NCBI GenBank assembly: GCA_012513815.1
Contig: JAAZBM010000001.1
Location: 1-64,000, forward strand
DNA: 64,000 bases
From: Candidatus Sumerlaeota bacterium
Lineage (GTDB): Bacteria; Sumerlaeota; Sumerlaeia; Sumerlaeales; Sumerlaeaceae
Reading direction: 5' to 3'
The notes under the pieces are model-generated. The model was not told the origin of the DNA. It worked only from the letters and a program-made list of their open reading frames with translations, and did not search any database. The position numbers and the translations under genes are program-made. This document shows, one piece after another, positions 45,501 to 53,458 of this stretch. How positions within the stretch are numbered: position 1 is the stretch's first letter; each line of letters starts with the position of its first letter.

Positions 45501-46639
45501 AAAAGCCTGAACCCGATATGAACGAAAATGTCCATGGAATGTCTCCCGCCGCGTTGGCGTGGAGAAGATTCCGACACAACAAGACGGCACTCACCGGAGC
45601 CATTATTCTCATTGTGATGTATGTCGCCGTGATTTTTGGCAGTTTTCTCTCGCCATGCGACCCCACTATGAGAGACTACAAACACGCGAATCTTCCGCCG
45701 ACAATCCCGCATTTCTTCGATGAGAATGGAACCTTCCATGTGCGCCCATTTATCTATGGTGTCAAGCTCACCGACCCACTCCGGTTCACATACAGCATCG
45801 ACCATACGCAGAAGTATCCGATCAAGTTTTTCGCCAAAGGATGGCAGTACAAACTGTGGTGGGTCATTCCTGCCGAGCGGCATCTCATCTCGGTTGACAG
45901 CCCCGGAAGAATCGCGCTGCTCGGGACGGACAGCGTGGGCAAGGACATCTTTGCCCGTGTGCTCGAAGGCGGCAAAATCTCAATGTCCATCGGACTGCTC
46001 GGAATCTCAATCAGTCTGATTCTCGGAATGTTCATCGGCGCGCTTGCCGGATACTATGGAGGATGGATAGACCTCATCCTCATGAGACTTGTCGAATTTC
46101 TGCTCGCGATTCCCGGGCTTTATCTCATCATCGCGCTGCGTGCGTACTTCCAGACCGAAAGCATCTTCGGAATCGGCGGGAAAAACATGGGCTCGGGACA
46201 AATGTACCTTATCATTGTCGTTATTCTCGCGTTCATCGGATGGGCCGGACAAGCCCGCGTCATCAGAGGAATGGTTCTCTCGATTAAGCGGCAAGACTTC
46301 ATTCTGGCCGAACTTGCGCTCGGCGCTTCCGCATGGAGAATCATTACCAAACACATTCTGCCAAACACCATGAGCTATGTCATCGTGTCCGCGACAATCG
46401 CTGTTCCCGGATACATTCTCGGCGAAGTGTCACTAAGCTATCTCGGTGTCGGCATCCAAGATCCTCAAGTCAGTTGGGGCATCATGCTCGAACAGGCGCA
46501 AAGCGCCGCCGCCATCAAAAACACGCCATGGCTGCTGTTCGCGCCGGCCGCGGCGATATTCCTTACGGTGTTTTCTTTCAACTTCCTCGGGGACGGACTT
46601 CGTGATGCGCTCGACCCAAGGCATGTCAGCGGACGCTAA
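45497..46639 (+). CDS. Peptide/nickel-type ABC permease, DppC/OppC-like
   Basis: This 380-residue protein is longer than DppC (about 300) because of a periplasmic insertion at about residues 55-135 after the first helix. The N-terminal block AALAWRRFRHNKTALTGAI is the usual OppC start, LLGTDSVGKDIFARVLEGGKIS is the conserved entry to the membrane domain, and ILAELALGASAWRIITKHILPN is the EAA loop. It pairs with the preceding permease, probably as the heterodimeric channel of an oligopeptide importer of the YejBE/OppBC kind. The missing partners must be encoded elsewhere. Confidence 0.9.
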   Translation: MKKPEPDMNENVHGMSPAALAWRRFRHNKTALTGAIILIVMYVAVIFGSFLSPCDPTMRDYKHANLPPTIPHFFDENGTFHVRPFIYGVKLTDPLRFTYSIDHTQKYPIKFFAKGWQYKLWWVIPAERHLISVDSPGRIALLGTDSVGKDIFARVLEGGKISMSIGLLGISISLILGMFIGALAGYYGGWIDLILMRLVEFLLAIPGLYLIIALRAYFQTESIFGIGGKNMGSGQMYLIIVVILAFIGWAGQARVIRGMVLSIKRQDFILAELALGASAWRIITKHILPNTMSYVIVSATIAVPGYILGEVSLSYLGVGIQDPQVSWGIMLEQAQSAAAIKNTPWLLFAPAAAIFLTVFSFNFLGDGLRDALDPRHVSGR

Positions 46640-46926
46640 CGGACGATCCGAGCGCCACGCCCATCCTTGAAGGTTCCGGTCAATAACTGGAAGATATCAA
46701 ACGCCCACAAGAAAAACAACAGACCGCCGCCCGCGATGAACTTCACGATTGTGTTGTTTGGGATGAAAGTCGCCAGTCCGGTATGAACACTACCGGCAAA
46801 ACACGACAGAATCAAAAACACCATTCCATACAGAATGCTGCCTGTCACAAAGCGGTGAACGCCTAAAGGCCCCAAAAAGATGCACAAGACCAAAGTCACA
46901 AACCAACGAGTAAAACCTCGCGCCAT
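46636..46926 (-). CDS. TM2-domain membrane protein
   Basis: This is a 96-residue protein. WFVTLVLCIFLGPLGVHRFV followed by a G-S-I-L-Y-G turn and a second long hydrophobic segment ending WAFDIFQLLTG is the TM2 pattern (two helices joined by a short turn, with a G-x-H-R-F entry and a final D). Function is unknown. It is convergent with the DppC gene, and the two stops overlap by 4 bp. Confidence 0.85.
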   Translation of the reverse strand: MARGFTRWFVTLVLCIFLGPLGVHRFVTGSILYGMVFLILSCFAGSVHTGLATFIPNNTIVKFIAGGGLLFFLWAFDIFQLLTGTFKDGRGARIVR

Positions 46927-47056
46927 TCCAAAAACCTCTCTCTCATGTTATTGCAAAAATAAACAACAACATCAACATTATCATTCCCTTAAAAATGTCC
47001 TCCGGTAGTCCACAAAAGAAAAAAGAAACAATATCTTTTTAGTACGCATTTTTTTC

Positions 47057-47085
47057 TTGACAAAATGCAAAAACAATTATATGTT
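47057..47085 (+). promoter_or_regulatory. Promoter of the first pilin-like gene
   Basis: TTGACA (47057-47062), 17-bp spacer, TATGTT (47080-47085), preceded by TTTTTTTC. The implied leader is about 75 nt. Confidence 0.65.
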
Positions 47086-47165
47086 CTATTTAAAGCGAAT
47101 TAATACTAAGGTTCGCCCCTAGTAAATAATACTTTTATATCTCTATGAATGCAAGAGGAATCATC

Positions 47166-47807
47166 ATGAAAAGAGCATTTACACTTATTGAGTTGCTGAT
47201 AGTCGTCGCGATTATCGCAATCTTGGCTGCCATCGCAGTCCCGAACTTCCTTGAAGCGCAAGTCCGCTCAAAGGTCAGTCGTGCCAAATCTGATATCCGT
47301 TCGTTGGCAACCGCAATCGAAGCCTATCGAGTTGACTTCAACCGTGAGCCGTCACCCGGATATCCCGGAACCTCATGGAAAACAACGCAGGTCAACGGCG
47401 AATACCCATTTGCCGCAAGTGTTGAAAACCGCGCGTACTCTCTGCCCTGCACCATCACCACGCCCGTAGCATACATCACCGCTGTTCCTGTCGACGCGTT
47501 TGGCGGCGAGACCGCAAACGATGACTTGTACAAGTCGATGGGCGATGTCTATCCGCTCTACTATTGGTACTTCACCAAGAGAGTGTTCGGACTTTACAAC
47601 TACACATGGCAGGTCTCCGCGAATATTCGTAGCACAGATTACACACAACGCCTCAACGATGGTAGCGCATCATGGGTTATCCTGAGTAAAGGACCGGACA
47701 AGTACTGGGCAAAGATAGACGCTCGCGAAGTCGACGCTCCGCAAGCTTTTCAGTATGACTCCTCGAATGGAACTGTCTCCGTCGGAAACATCTTCCGCTG
47801 CGATTAA
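47166..47807 (+). CDS. Type II secretion/type IV pilin-like protein (paralogue 1)
   Basis: This is a 213-residue protein. ATG 47166 gives MKRAFTLIELLIVVAIIAIL, a class III prepilin leader with a very short positive segment, cleavage before F and Glu at mature position 5; AGAGGAA precedes it. The helix continues VPNFLEAQVRSKVSRAKSDI. The globular part is aromatic, with YPLYYWYFTKRVFG, and ends ASWVILSKGPDKYWAKIDAR ... GNIFRCD. It should be processed by PilD-like peptidase and assembled in a pseudopilus or retained in the inner membrane. The first 55 residues are nearly identical to those of the next gene. Confidence 0.88.
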   Translation: MKRAFTLIELLIVVAIIAILAAIAVPNFLEAQVRSKVSRAKSDIRSLATAIEAYRVDFNREPSPGYPGTSWKTTQVNGEYPFAASVENRAYSLPCTITTPVAYITAVPVDAFGGETANDDLYKSMGDVYPLYYWYFTKRVFGLYNYTWQVSANIRSTDYTQRLNDGSASWVILSKGPDKYWAKIDAREVDAPQAFQYDSSNGTVSVGNIFRCD

Positions 47808-47835
47808 TTTTTGACCGTCAAATAGAATTAGGAAA

Positions 47836-47877
47836 AGTGTTCCCCGTAATAAAATTACACGGGGAACACTTTTTTTC
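47836..47877 (+). terminator. Terminator of pilin-like gene 1
   Basis: AGTGTTCCCCGT (47836-47847) pairs perfectly with ACGGGGAACACT (47859-47870), then TTTTTT. The T-run abuts the next promoter. Confidence 0.92.
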
Positions 47878-47907
47878 TTGACAATTGACCATCAAATCTG
47901 CTACAAT
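47878..47907 (+). promoter_or_regulatory. Promoter of pilin-like gene 2
   Basis: TTGACA (47878-47883), 18-bp spacer, TACAAT (47902-47907), starting one base after the terminator T-run. The leader is about 100 nt. Confidence 0.65.
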
Positions 47908-48011
47908 GTAAATGAAATTGCACTGTCGTTTTTCAAGCGCTTGAATAAAAGCGTCAAAAACACATTGTTATAAGTGAAAATTATTATTACTCTTCAGAAG
48001 AGGTAAACATT

Positions 48012-48665
48012 ATGAAGCACGCTTTTACACTCATTGAGTTGCTCATTGTAGTCGCGATTATTGCCATTCTGGCTGCAATCGCTGTTCCAAACTTCCTTGA
48101 AGCGCAAGTCCGCTCAAAGGTTAGCCGTGCGAAGTCAGATATTCGTTCGCTGGCAACCGCAATCGAAGCCTATCGAGTTGACTTCAACAAAGTTCCACTC
48201 GTCGGCGCCCCAACATGGGCACTCACCACCCAAGGTAACGGCCAGTATCTTTACGCGCAAGGCGTTGAAAACAGAAGTTTCGACTTGCCTGTGACAATCA
48301 CCACACCCGTCGCCTACGTCACCGCTGTTCCCATTGATGCTTTCGGTGGCGACATCGCGAGCGATGACCTTTACGGCAGCATGGGAGACTACGCGCACTA
48401 CTACTGGTACTTCACCAAAGACTGGTTCAACAACGCCGGCTATGCCAACAACTGGAGAGTCTCGAACTCGATTCAGTCTTGCGACGCCAAAACCGTCAAA
48501 GCAGCCACTGACCCCATTGGTTCGGCGTCATGGGTTATCCTGAGCAAAGGTCCCGATAAGTACTGGGCCAAGGTCAACGCGAACGAAGTCGACTGTCCGC
48601 AAATGTGGCAATATGATTCGACAAACGGAACCATATCCATCGGCAACATCATGCGCTGCGACTAA
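48012..48665 (+). CDS. Pilin-like protein (paralogue 2)
   Basis: This 217-residue protein has the same leader and stalk as the gene at 47166 (MKHAFTLIELLIVVAIIAIL ... VPNFLEAQVRSKV) and the same C-terminal frame (ASWVILSKGPDKYWAKVNAN ... GNIMRCD). The middle differs (VPLVGAPTWALTTQGNGQYL, HYYWYFTKDWFNNAG). This is a tandem duplication with divergence of the exposed part. AGAGGTAA precedes the ATG. Its own promoter and terminator make it an independent unit. Confidence 0.88.
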   Translation: MKHAFTLIELLIVVAIIAILAAIAVPNFLEAQVRSKVSRAKSDIRSLATAIEAYRVDFNKVPLVGAPTWALTTQGNGQYLYAQGVENRSFDLPVTITTPVAYVTAVPIDAFGGDIASDDLYGSMGDYAHYYWYFTKDWFNNAGYANNWRVSNSIQSCDAKTVKAATDPIGSASWVILSKGPDKYWAKVNANEVDCPQMWQYDSTNGTISIGNIMRCD

Positions 48666-48710
48666 ACAATTTGGCAGTCGGTGTTATTCCCCTTTCAACC
48701 GTCTGTATCG

Positions 48711-48752
48711 CAGGATTTCATCACACCCACCTGTTTTGGAATCCTGTTTTTT
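48711..48752 (+). terminator. Terminator of pilin-like gene 2
   Basis: CAGGATT (48711-48717) pairs with AATCCTG (48740-48746), followed by TTTTTT. Confidence 0.75.
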
Positions 48753-48781
48753 ATTTGCAAGAAAAATTTATAATTATACGC

Positions 48782-48811
48782 TTGAAATGAACAAAACTAC
48801 GTGCGTATAAT
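48782..48811 (+). promoter_or_regulatory. Orphan promoter with consensus -10
   Basis: TTGAAA (48782-48787), 18-bp spacer, TATAAT (48806-48811). No ORF follows on this strand; the candidate RNA at 48818 does. Confidence 0.6.
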
Positions 48812-48817
48812 AAATTT

Positions 48818-48908
48818 AGAATGTAACCGACCTTCTTTCATCCCTTTCTTGTGTAAGGTCGTTTCGGGTAGGTCACTTTCCCCATGGTGACCTGCCCACT
48901 TTATTTTC
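48818..48908 (+). ncRNA. Candidate small RNA with two hairpins
   Basis: Hairpin 1 is CGACCTT (48828-48834) with AAGGTCG (48855-48861) around a pyrimidine-rich loop (CTTTCATCCCTTTCTT). Hairpin 2 is GGGTAGGTCAC (48866-48876) with GTGACCTGCCC (48887-48897), one G-U, followed by ACTTTATTTTCCTT. It lies between a terminator and a convergent gene end, with its own promoter. It is unassigned to any known RNA family; expression is inference. Confidence 0.45.
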
Positions 48909-48932
48909 CTTGCCCAACAGTGCGAGCCCCGA

Positions 48933-49529
48933 TTACTCAATGAGAATCTCCGATGCCGTCAACTCCAAACAAAAACCACAACCATGCACAAGCGAAATTA
49001 TTCCATCATTCTCATCGTCACGGGCGCAACCAAACGACTGATTCAGCGCCATCCGATGCGCTTGCAATTGCTTGTGACTCATCCCGACGCCACCCACATC
49101 CGACAACCAAATGCCGCTCATGTCGTCATACGAAACAACCTGCCCCGGATAACGCGCAAGCAAACATAACAACCGCCACGCGCACCGCCCGAGCGTCACC
49201 GGACGACCATCGAACAGAACACGCCCCGGATGACTTCGCCATAAACGCAAGCGAATGACGCCCGTTGCCGATGTGTCGCTCGGTGTCGACGTTGGCGGAG
49301 TGGTCGGCGCTTGGGGTGGTGATGCCGCAACAGTTGACGCAGAATTTTGTTGACGCATATAGGAATCTAGCGTCGTCACTAATCGACCAATTGCCGCGAG
49401 CCACAGCTCGTGGGGATCCGGCGGCGTTGTGGATATTGCGGGTGCAGTGGAGGCAGTTGGGCACTGCGATTGCGGCTGACTCTGACAACCGGTTGTCCCC
49501 TTGAGGAGTGCTTGTTTTTTCTGTTTCAT
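48933..49529 (-). CDS. Stand-alone winged-helix transcriptional regulator (OmpR/PhoB-type effector domain)
   Basis: This is a 198-residue protein, starting at ATG 49529 with AGAGGTA 9 nt upstream. Residues 1-90 are low-complexity and rich in Q, S, P and T (TTPPTSTPSDTSATG). Residues 95-190 form a Trans_reg_C winged helix: VLFDGRPVTLGRCAWRLLCL, then YPGQVVSYDDMSGIWL, the recognition region KQLQAHRMALNQSFG, and the wing IISLVHGCGFCLEL. There is no receiver domain, so it is not a standard response regulator. A palindrome lies directly upstream, suggesting autoregulation. Confidence 0.78.
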   Translation of the reverse strand: MKQKKQALLKGTTGCQSQPQSQCPTASTAPAISTTPPDPHELWLAAIGRLVTTLDSYMRQQNSASTVAASPPQAPTTPPTSTPSDTSATGVIRLRLWRSHPGRVLFDGRPVTLGRCAWRLLCLLARYPGQVVSYDDMSGIWLSDVGGVGMSHKQLQAHRMALNQSFGCARDDENDGIISLVHGCGFCLELTASEILIE

Positions 49530-49550
49530 GATAATATACCTCTTTTGAAA

Positions 49551-49568
49551 ATAGAACCAATGTTCTAT
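49551..49568. promoter_or_regulatory. Palindromic operator candidate upstream of the winged-helix gene
   Basis: ATAGAAC (49551-49557), CAAT, GTTCTAT (49562-49568) is a perfect 7-bp inverted repeat 22 bp before the ATG. A second hairpin-forming repeat CGGGCA-ATGA-TGCCCG lies at 49597-49612. Confidence 0.45.
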
Positions 49569-49712
49569 AAAATACACGATGCAAAATTTTCATCGCCGGG
49601 CAATGATGCCCGAACGGACATGATTGCAAAAAAATGTGATTTTTGGTGGCTGGCTGCTTAGTTGCCCTAGTTAGCCTAATAACGTTTTTTTTCGCCAAAC
49701 GCAAAATAAACC

Positions 49713-49741
49713 TTGTATTTTTGAGGGGATTTGTATATAAT
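49713..49741 (+). promoter_or_regulatory. Promoter of the secreted two-domain protein
   Basis: TTGTAT (49713-49718), 17-bp spacer, TATAAT (49736-49741). The leader is about 75 nt. Confidence 0.6.
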
Positions 49742-49819
49742 ATGATAAAAGCACAGGAAAGTGGATTATTACTTATCCAGTTGTTTTAATAAATTCTCTA
49801 AGGATAAAGGAGATTATAA

Positions 49820-51115
49820 ATGAACAAAGTTTTATTAAGTGCGGCTGCGTTCGCACTTGTTGCAGGTTTTGCAAGCGCGGATATCGTTCTTGACGACTAC
49901 AACACCGTTGAACCCTATGATGGCGATGCCGCTATATGGGCAAGTCCTGCGATTACAGATCATGCCGTGATTACGCAGGAAGCGAATGGCTTTAGTGGCA
50001 ATTGCCTTAAGTGCGTTTATTCTTACAATGGCGCTGCCGTTACCGGTTCGGGCTACCATGATTGGCGGCACGTGACCAAGACTTTTGAAGAACCCCTGAA
50101 CCTCAACAATGTTTCCGGGTTCTCTCTGAAGATGAAAGTCGAAAACCCGACATCATACATGCGCATTATGTGGGATCTTGAAGATATCGCCGGTGGCGTT
50201 ATGCGTATTTATGAATCAGACGCCAACCTTAATTTCACAGCCGGTGAATGGCGCAATGTTCTTTTGCCTCTTTGCCAGGCATCGAAAGACATTCCGCAAG
50301 TGTCCACGTATCCTCAGGGACTCCATCCCAGCCAGTGGCTTTCCAGTGGTCGCCCGATTAACCTCGCGCAGATCAAAAAGGTCAGCTTCCATATGGCCGA
50401 CCTTGACCCCGTTACCGTTGATGGTACTGTGACATTCTATCTCGATGATTTTGTAGCCATCGAAGACCCAACCGGTTTGAACGAGACAACCTTGTGGGAT
50501 GCCGAAGATTTCGCTGACACAGCGGCTGTTAACACGATGCTTACCAAGCTTCACGCTACACAGACAGACCTTGCGTTGGGCACAGCTTCTGACGGAAGCA
50601 AATGTGTCGACTGTCACTTTACCTATGTTCGTTGGGGTGGCTTTGGTGTCAAACTCGCTGCTGACTTGACAACTCCCCTCGACCTGAGTGGTGCTGCCTA
50701 TATCAAGGCTGTTTTCGAGACAGATCCCGCCATCGATGCTGATACATCATCACGTGGCTATCCGATGCTCTTTGATACACCCGGTGTGGTTCAACCCGCG
50801 TCACGTGCCATCCCATACTATGCCAATACAACACTCAATGCAGGCGGCAAAGAGAGCTGCACATTTGTGCCTTTCAACAACCCCGCAGGTATTGGTTGGG
50901 GGTCGCAGTATACTTATACATGGTGTAGCGCCTGGGCTGCGGATGCGGCTGGTAAAATTGACCTGACCAATATTTGCAACATTCTTCTTCAGTTCGATAC
51001 AAACATGGCTGCTGACTTCCCGACTGTGACACACAAACTCAAGAGAGTCGTCATTGGCGACACCGCCAATACACCCGGTGGACCCGCGTCGGTTAACGAC
51101 TGGTCGTTGATGTAA
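49820..51115 (+). CDS. Secreted protein with tandem carbohydrate-binding-like domains
   Basis: This is a 431-residue protein. AAAGGAG precedes the ATG, and signal peptide MNKVLLSAAAFALVAGFASA is cleaved before DIVLDDYN. Two beta-rich halves (about 22-215 and 222-415) repeat the pattern W-D-x-E-D/N ... LxL.NxS/GF.LKMK..NP ... FYLDDFVAIE. This resembles jelly-roll carbohydrate-binding modules (family 11-like or endoglucanase-associated). No catalytic residues were recognised and no anchor is present. Function unknown; glycan binding is an inference. Confidence 0.7.
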   Translation: MNKVLLSAAAFALVAGFASADIVLDDYNTVEPYDGDAAIWASPAITDHAVITQEANGFSGNCLKCVYSYNGAAVTGSGYHDWRHVTKTFEEPLNLNNVSGFSLKMKVENPTSYMRIMWDLEDIAGGVMRIYESDANLNFTAGEWRNVLLPLCQASKDIPQVSTYPQGLHPSQWLSSGRPINLAQIKKVSFHMADLDPVTVDGTVTFYLDDFVAIEDPTGLNETTLWDAEDFADTAAVNTMLTKLHATQTDLALGTASDGSKCVDCHFTYVRWGGFGVKLAADLTTPLDLSGAAYIKAVFETDPAIDADTSSRGYPMLFDTPGVVQPASRAIPYYANTTLNAGGKESCTFVPFNNPAGIGWGSQYTYTWCSAWAADAAGKIDLTNICNILLQFDTNMAADFPTVTHKLKRVVIGDTANTPGGPASVNDWSLM

Positions 51116-51183
51116 TCTGCTGAGTCAAACAGATTCGTCATCATCCGCGAGGCATGATGATATCTGCACAAATTCGAGCGGCG

Positions 51184-51219
51184 CCCGATTCTCACACGAG
51201 AGTCGGGTGTCTGCTTTTG
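51184..51219 (+). terminator. Terminator of the secreted two-domain protein gene
   Basis: CCCGATTCTC (51184-51193) pairs with GAGAGTCGGG (51198-51207), with one G-U, around ACAC. A weak T-run (CTTTTG) follows. Confidence 0.65.
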
Positions 51220-51294
51220 TATTGCGCTCACTTTCGCATAGATTAAGGGCGATGCGGTAACTAATATAAAACCTGACTTGAAGAAGGAATTCGG

Positions 51295-52227
51295 ATGGAC
51301 GACAAAAAACTAATCTGGATTTACCCCGGACAGGGGTCTCAATTTGTAGGAATGGGACGCGACCTGGCAGAGAATTCGCCCAAGGCAAAAGCGCTATTCG
51401 AGAAAGCCAACAAAATCATGGGGTTTGATTTGACCTCAATCATATTCGATGGTCCCGAAGAATCACTCAAACGTACACTTTATACCCAACCCGCCATTCT
51501 TGTTATATGCATGGCACTACATCAGCTCCTGACCGGAACCAAAGCTGTTCCGCCTGCGATTGCTGTTGCCGGACATAGCCTTGGCGAGTACACGGCGCTT
51601 TGGGCGGCCGGAGTCCTCGACACCGAGACCGTTCTACGGCTCGTCAAACGCCGCGCCGAACTCATGGATGCCGCGGCTCAATCCAGCAAAGGCAAGATGG
51701 CCGCTATCATGGGATTGACCGATGAGAAACTCTCCGACCTCGTGGCGACATGCGGTGGCAAGGTCATTCTCGCTAATTACAATGCTCCGAAACAAACCGT
51801 TATCTCGGGCGAGGCGGCAGCCGTCGAGGAAGCCGTTGAGAAGTGCAAAGAAGCCGGTGCCAAACGAGCCGTTGTGCTCCAAGTCTCCGGTGGATTCCAC
51901 TCGCCCCTCATGGAAGGGCCTGCGCAGGAACTGGGCAAACTCATCGACGAAGCCCAATTCTCGCCGGCACAAATGCCGGTCATTACGAACTGTGACGCGA
52001 CCCCGCACACAGATCCCGAGGAGCTGCGTGCGAACCTCCGCAAGCAAATGATGTCAAGCGTCCTGTGGACCAAAATGGTCGCCCGTGGCGCCGAAGAATA
52101 CAAACCGGACGCTTTCGTCGAGATTGGTCCCGGCTCGGTTCTCGCCGGACTGATTCGCCGAATCAATCCAGAAATTCCATGCTCGAATATCGCGACATGG
52201 AATGACATTCTCACGTTGCGCAGATAA
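51295..52227 (+). CDS. fabD: Malonyl-CoA:ACP transacylase
   Basis: This 310-residue cytosolic enzyme loads malonyl groups onto ACP for fatty-acid synthesis. IYPGQGSQFVGMG is the N-terminal glycine loop, AGHSLGEYTALW holds the nucleophile Ser and RRAELMDAA the active-site Arg. FHSPLM holds the catalytic His, and EIGPGSVLAGLI completes the fold. Length is standard. GAAGGA precedes the ATG. It stands apart from other fab genes; the next gene starts 27 bp downstream and may be co-transcribed. Confidence 0.96.
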   Translation: MDDKKLIWIYPGQGSQFVGMGRDLAENSPKAKALFEKANKIMGFDLTSIIFDGPEESLKRTLYTQPAILVICMALHQLLTGTKAVPPAIAVAGHSLGEYTALWAAGVLDTETVLRLVKRRAELMDAAAQSSKGKMAAIMGLTDEKLSDLVATCGGKVILANYNAPKQTVISGEAAAVEEAVEKCKEAGAKRAVVLQVSGGFHSPLMEGPAQELGKLIDEAQFSPAQMPVITNCDATPHTDPEELRANLRKQMMSSVLWTKMVARGAEEYKPDAFVEIGPGSVLAGLIRRINPEIPCSNIATWNDILTLRR

Positions 52228-52254
52228 TCGCGCACGTTCAAGAACACGCAACAA

Positions 52255-52995
52255 ATGAACGGGTATCGCAATCTACATGTATTCGCGCTCGCAATGGCGG
52301 CCGCAGCAGTCACGCTGATTGCCGCCACTGCGTGTGACGGAGCAAAACATGACAACGACGAGGGTCAGTCATGGAGCGCCGGCAAAAGTCTCCTGCAGTT
52401 TACCATGGGGCCCGCGCCCAAAAACATTCTCGTTAATGGTAGCTTTGACGCTAATAACGACCGCGCGACAACTGTCCCCACCGGGTGGAGCACGAACCTT
52501 AGCGATAGTGATACCACGGTTGCCGCTCACGCTTTTGAGATTCTGCCCGAAGGTGGAATGAATAATGAATCGTGCCTGAGAATCGCGCCTTGCAGTATTG
52601 AGCTTTCTCAGAAGATTAAGCCTGCGTCAATCGACAAACTTCGCGGGGGCGTCGCATGCGTCTCGTTTTACATGAAAACTGACGACGCGACAACGACAGG
52701 AAATGAATCGCGCGTTGATGCCTTTGTTATCGTCAAAGCCACAGACACGACCACCATCTGGAATGCGGCGATGACTGTGGCGCCCGACGGCAGCGCCGAA
52801 ATGGCCGATGATACGGGCGCAATCGCTCCTCGCATCTGGACAAAATACGAAACGAATTTTCCTGTAAGCTCCGATGTTACAGACATTACGATCAGCTTTA
52901 GTGCGGAAAATCCGCAGACTTCCGAGACATCGTCCGTGCTTATTGACGATGTACAAGTCTTTCGCACCGACAAATCTGCTTCTTCTGTAGAATAG
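52255..52995 (+). CDS. Exported protein with single CBM-like domain, possible lipoprotein
   Basis: This is a 246-residue protein. The signal segment LHVFALAMAAAAVTLIAATA is followed by C-D, so lipidation at that Cys is possible although the -3 residue is Ala rather than Leu. The body begins KNILVNGSFDANNDRATTVP and ends SSVLIDDVQVFR, the opening and closing strands typical of CBM4/9-like or galactose-binding beta-sandwiches. Catalytic motifs are absent. It lies immediately after fabD with only 27 bp between them; no functional link is evident. Confidence 0.65.
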   Translation: MNGYRNLHVFALAMAAAAVTLIAATACDGAKHDNDEGQSWSAGKSLLQFTMGPAPKNILVNGSFDANNDRATTVPTGWSTNLSDSDTTVAAHAFEILPEGGMNNESCLRIAPCSIELSQKIKPASIDKLRGGVACVSFYMKTDDATTTGNESRVDAFVIVKATDTTTIWNAAMTVAPDGSAEMADDTGAIAPRIWTKYETNFPVSSDVTDITISFSAENPQTSETSSVLIDDVQVFRTDKSASSVE

Positions 52996-53055
52996 CGTTT
53001 AGTCCTACAATTCAAGATAAAAGCAATAACTGATTTATGGTTTTCTGTAAAATGT

Positions 53056-53098
53056 AAGTAATTACTTTTGTTTATGTTAATTTATGGTAAACCATAAA
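53056..53098. promoter_or_regulatory. Two palindromes in the gap before the relic HTH gene
   Basis: AAGTAATTACTT (53056-53067) is a perfect 12-bp palindrome. TTTATGGT-AA-ACCATAAA (53081-53098) is a perfect 8-bp inverted repeat. They lie in the AT-rich part of the 463-bp gap 52996-53458 and could be operators of the nearby repressor. Confidence 0.35.
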
Positions 53099-53143
53099 AT
53101 ATTGAAGAAAATACCCTGACCCTGACGATAGAACAGATGCCGT

Positions 53144-53334
53144 TTAGTCGAGCGTTTTGTCGCTATCAGATTCTTTCACAATTGCCTTGACAGCCGCTCC
53201 AGGCTTGATATAGGCATCATAGCGAATGTGTAAATAATCATACAAAGTCCGATAGGGGATGCCGGACAGCCTCGAAATCGAGGTAAGCTTTCGGGCCTTG
53301 AGGGCGCTCTGAATATTCTCCTAAGTTGTCTCAT
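53144..53334 (-). pseudogene. Frameshifted short helix-turn-helix protein
   Basis: The main frame (53320 down to 53144) reads ENIQSALKARKLTSISRLSG then IPYRTLYDYLHIRYDAYIKP and ends SDSDKTLD. This is an HTH with a classic S-R-L-S-G-I-P-Y-R-T-L recognition region. It has no start and is preceded by an in-frame TAG. In the adjacent frame ATG (53334) begins MRQL, and a single-base change near 53321 would join the two into one short HTH protein. Read as a broken gene; an ATT start in the main frame is the alternative. Confidence 0.55.
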
Positions 53335-53458
53335 TTTCTTTATATCAGTAGTAATGTCATAACATAAAGTAAAATATTAAACATAATTCTCAAGATAAAT
53401 AGCAATATGAATATTTTCTCGAATAAGTGTACTTTTCAATACGAGGTAACAATTAATT

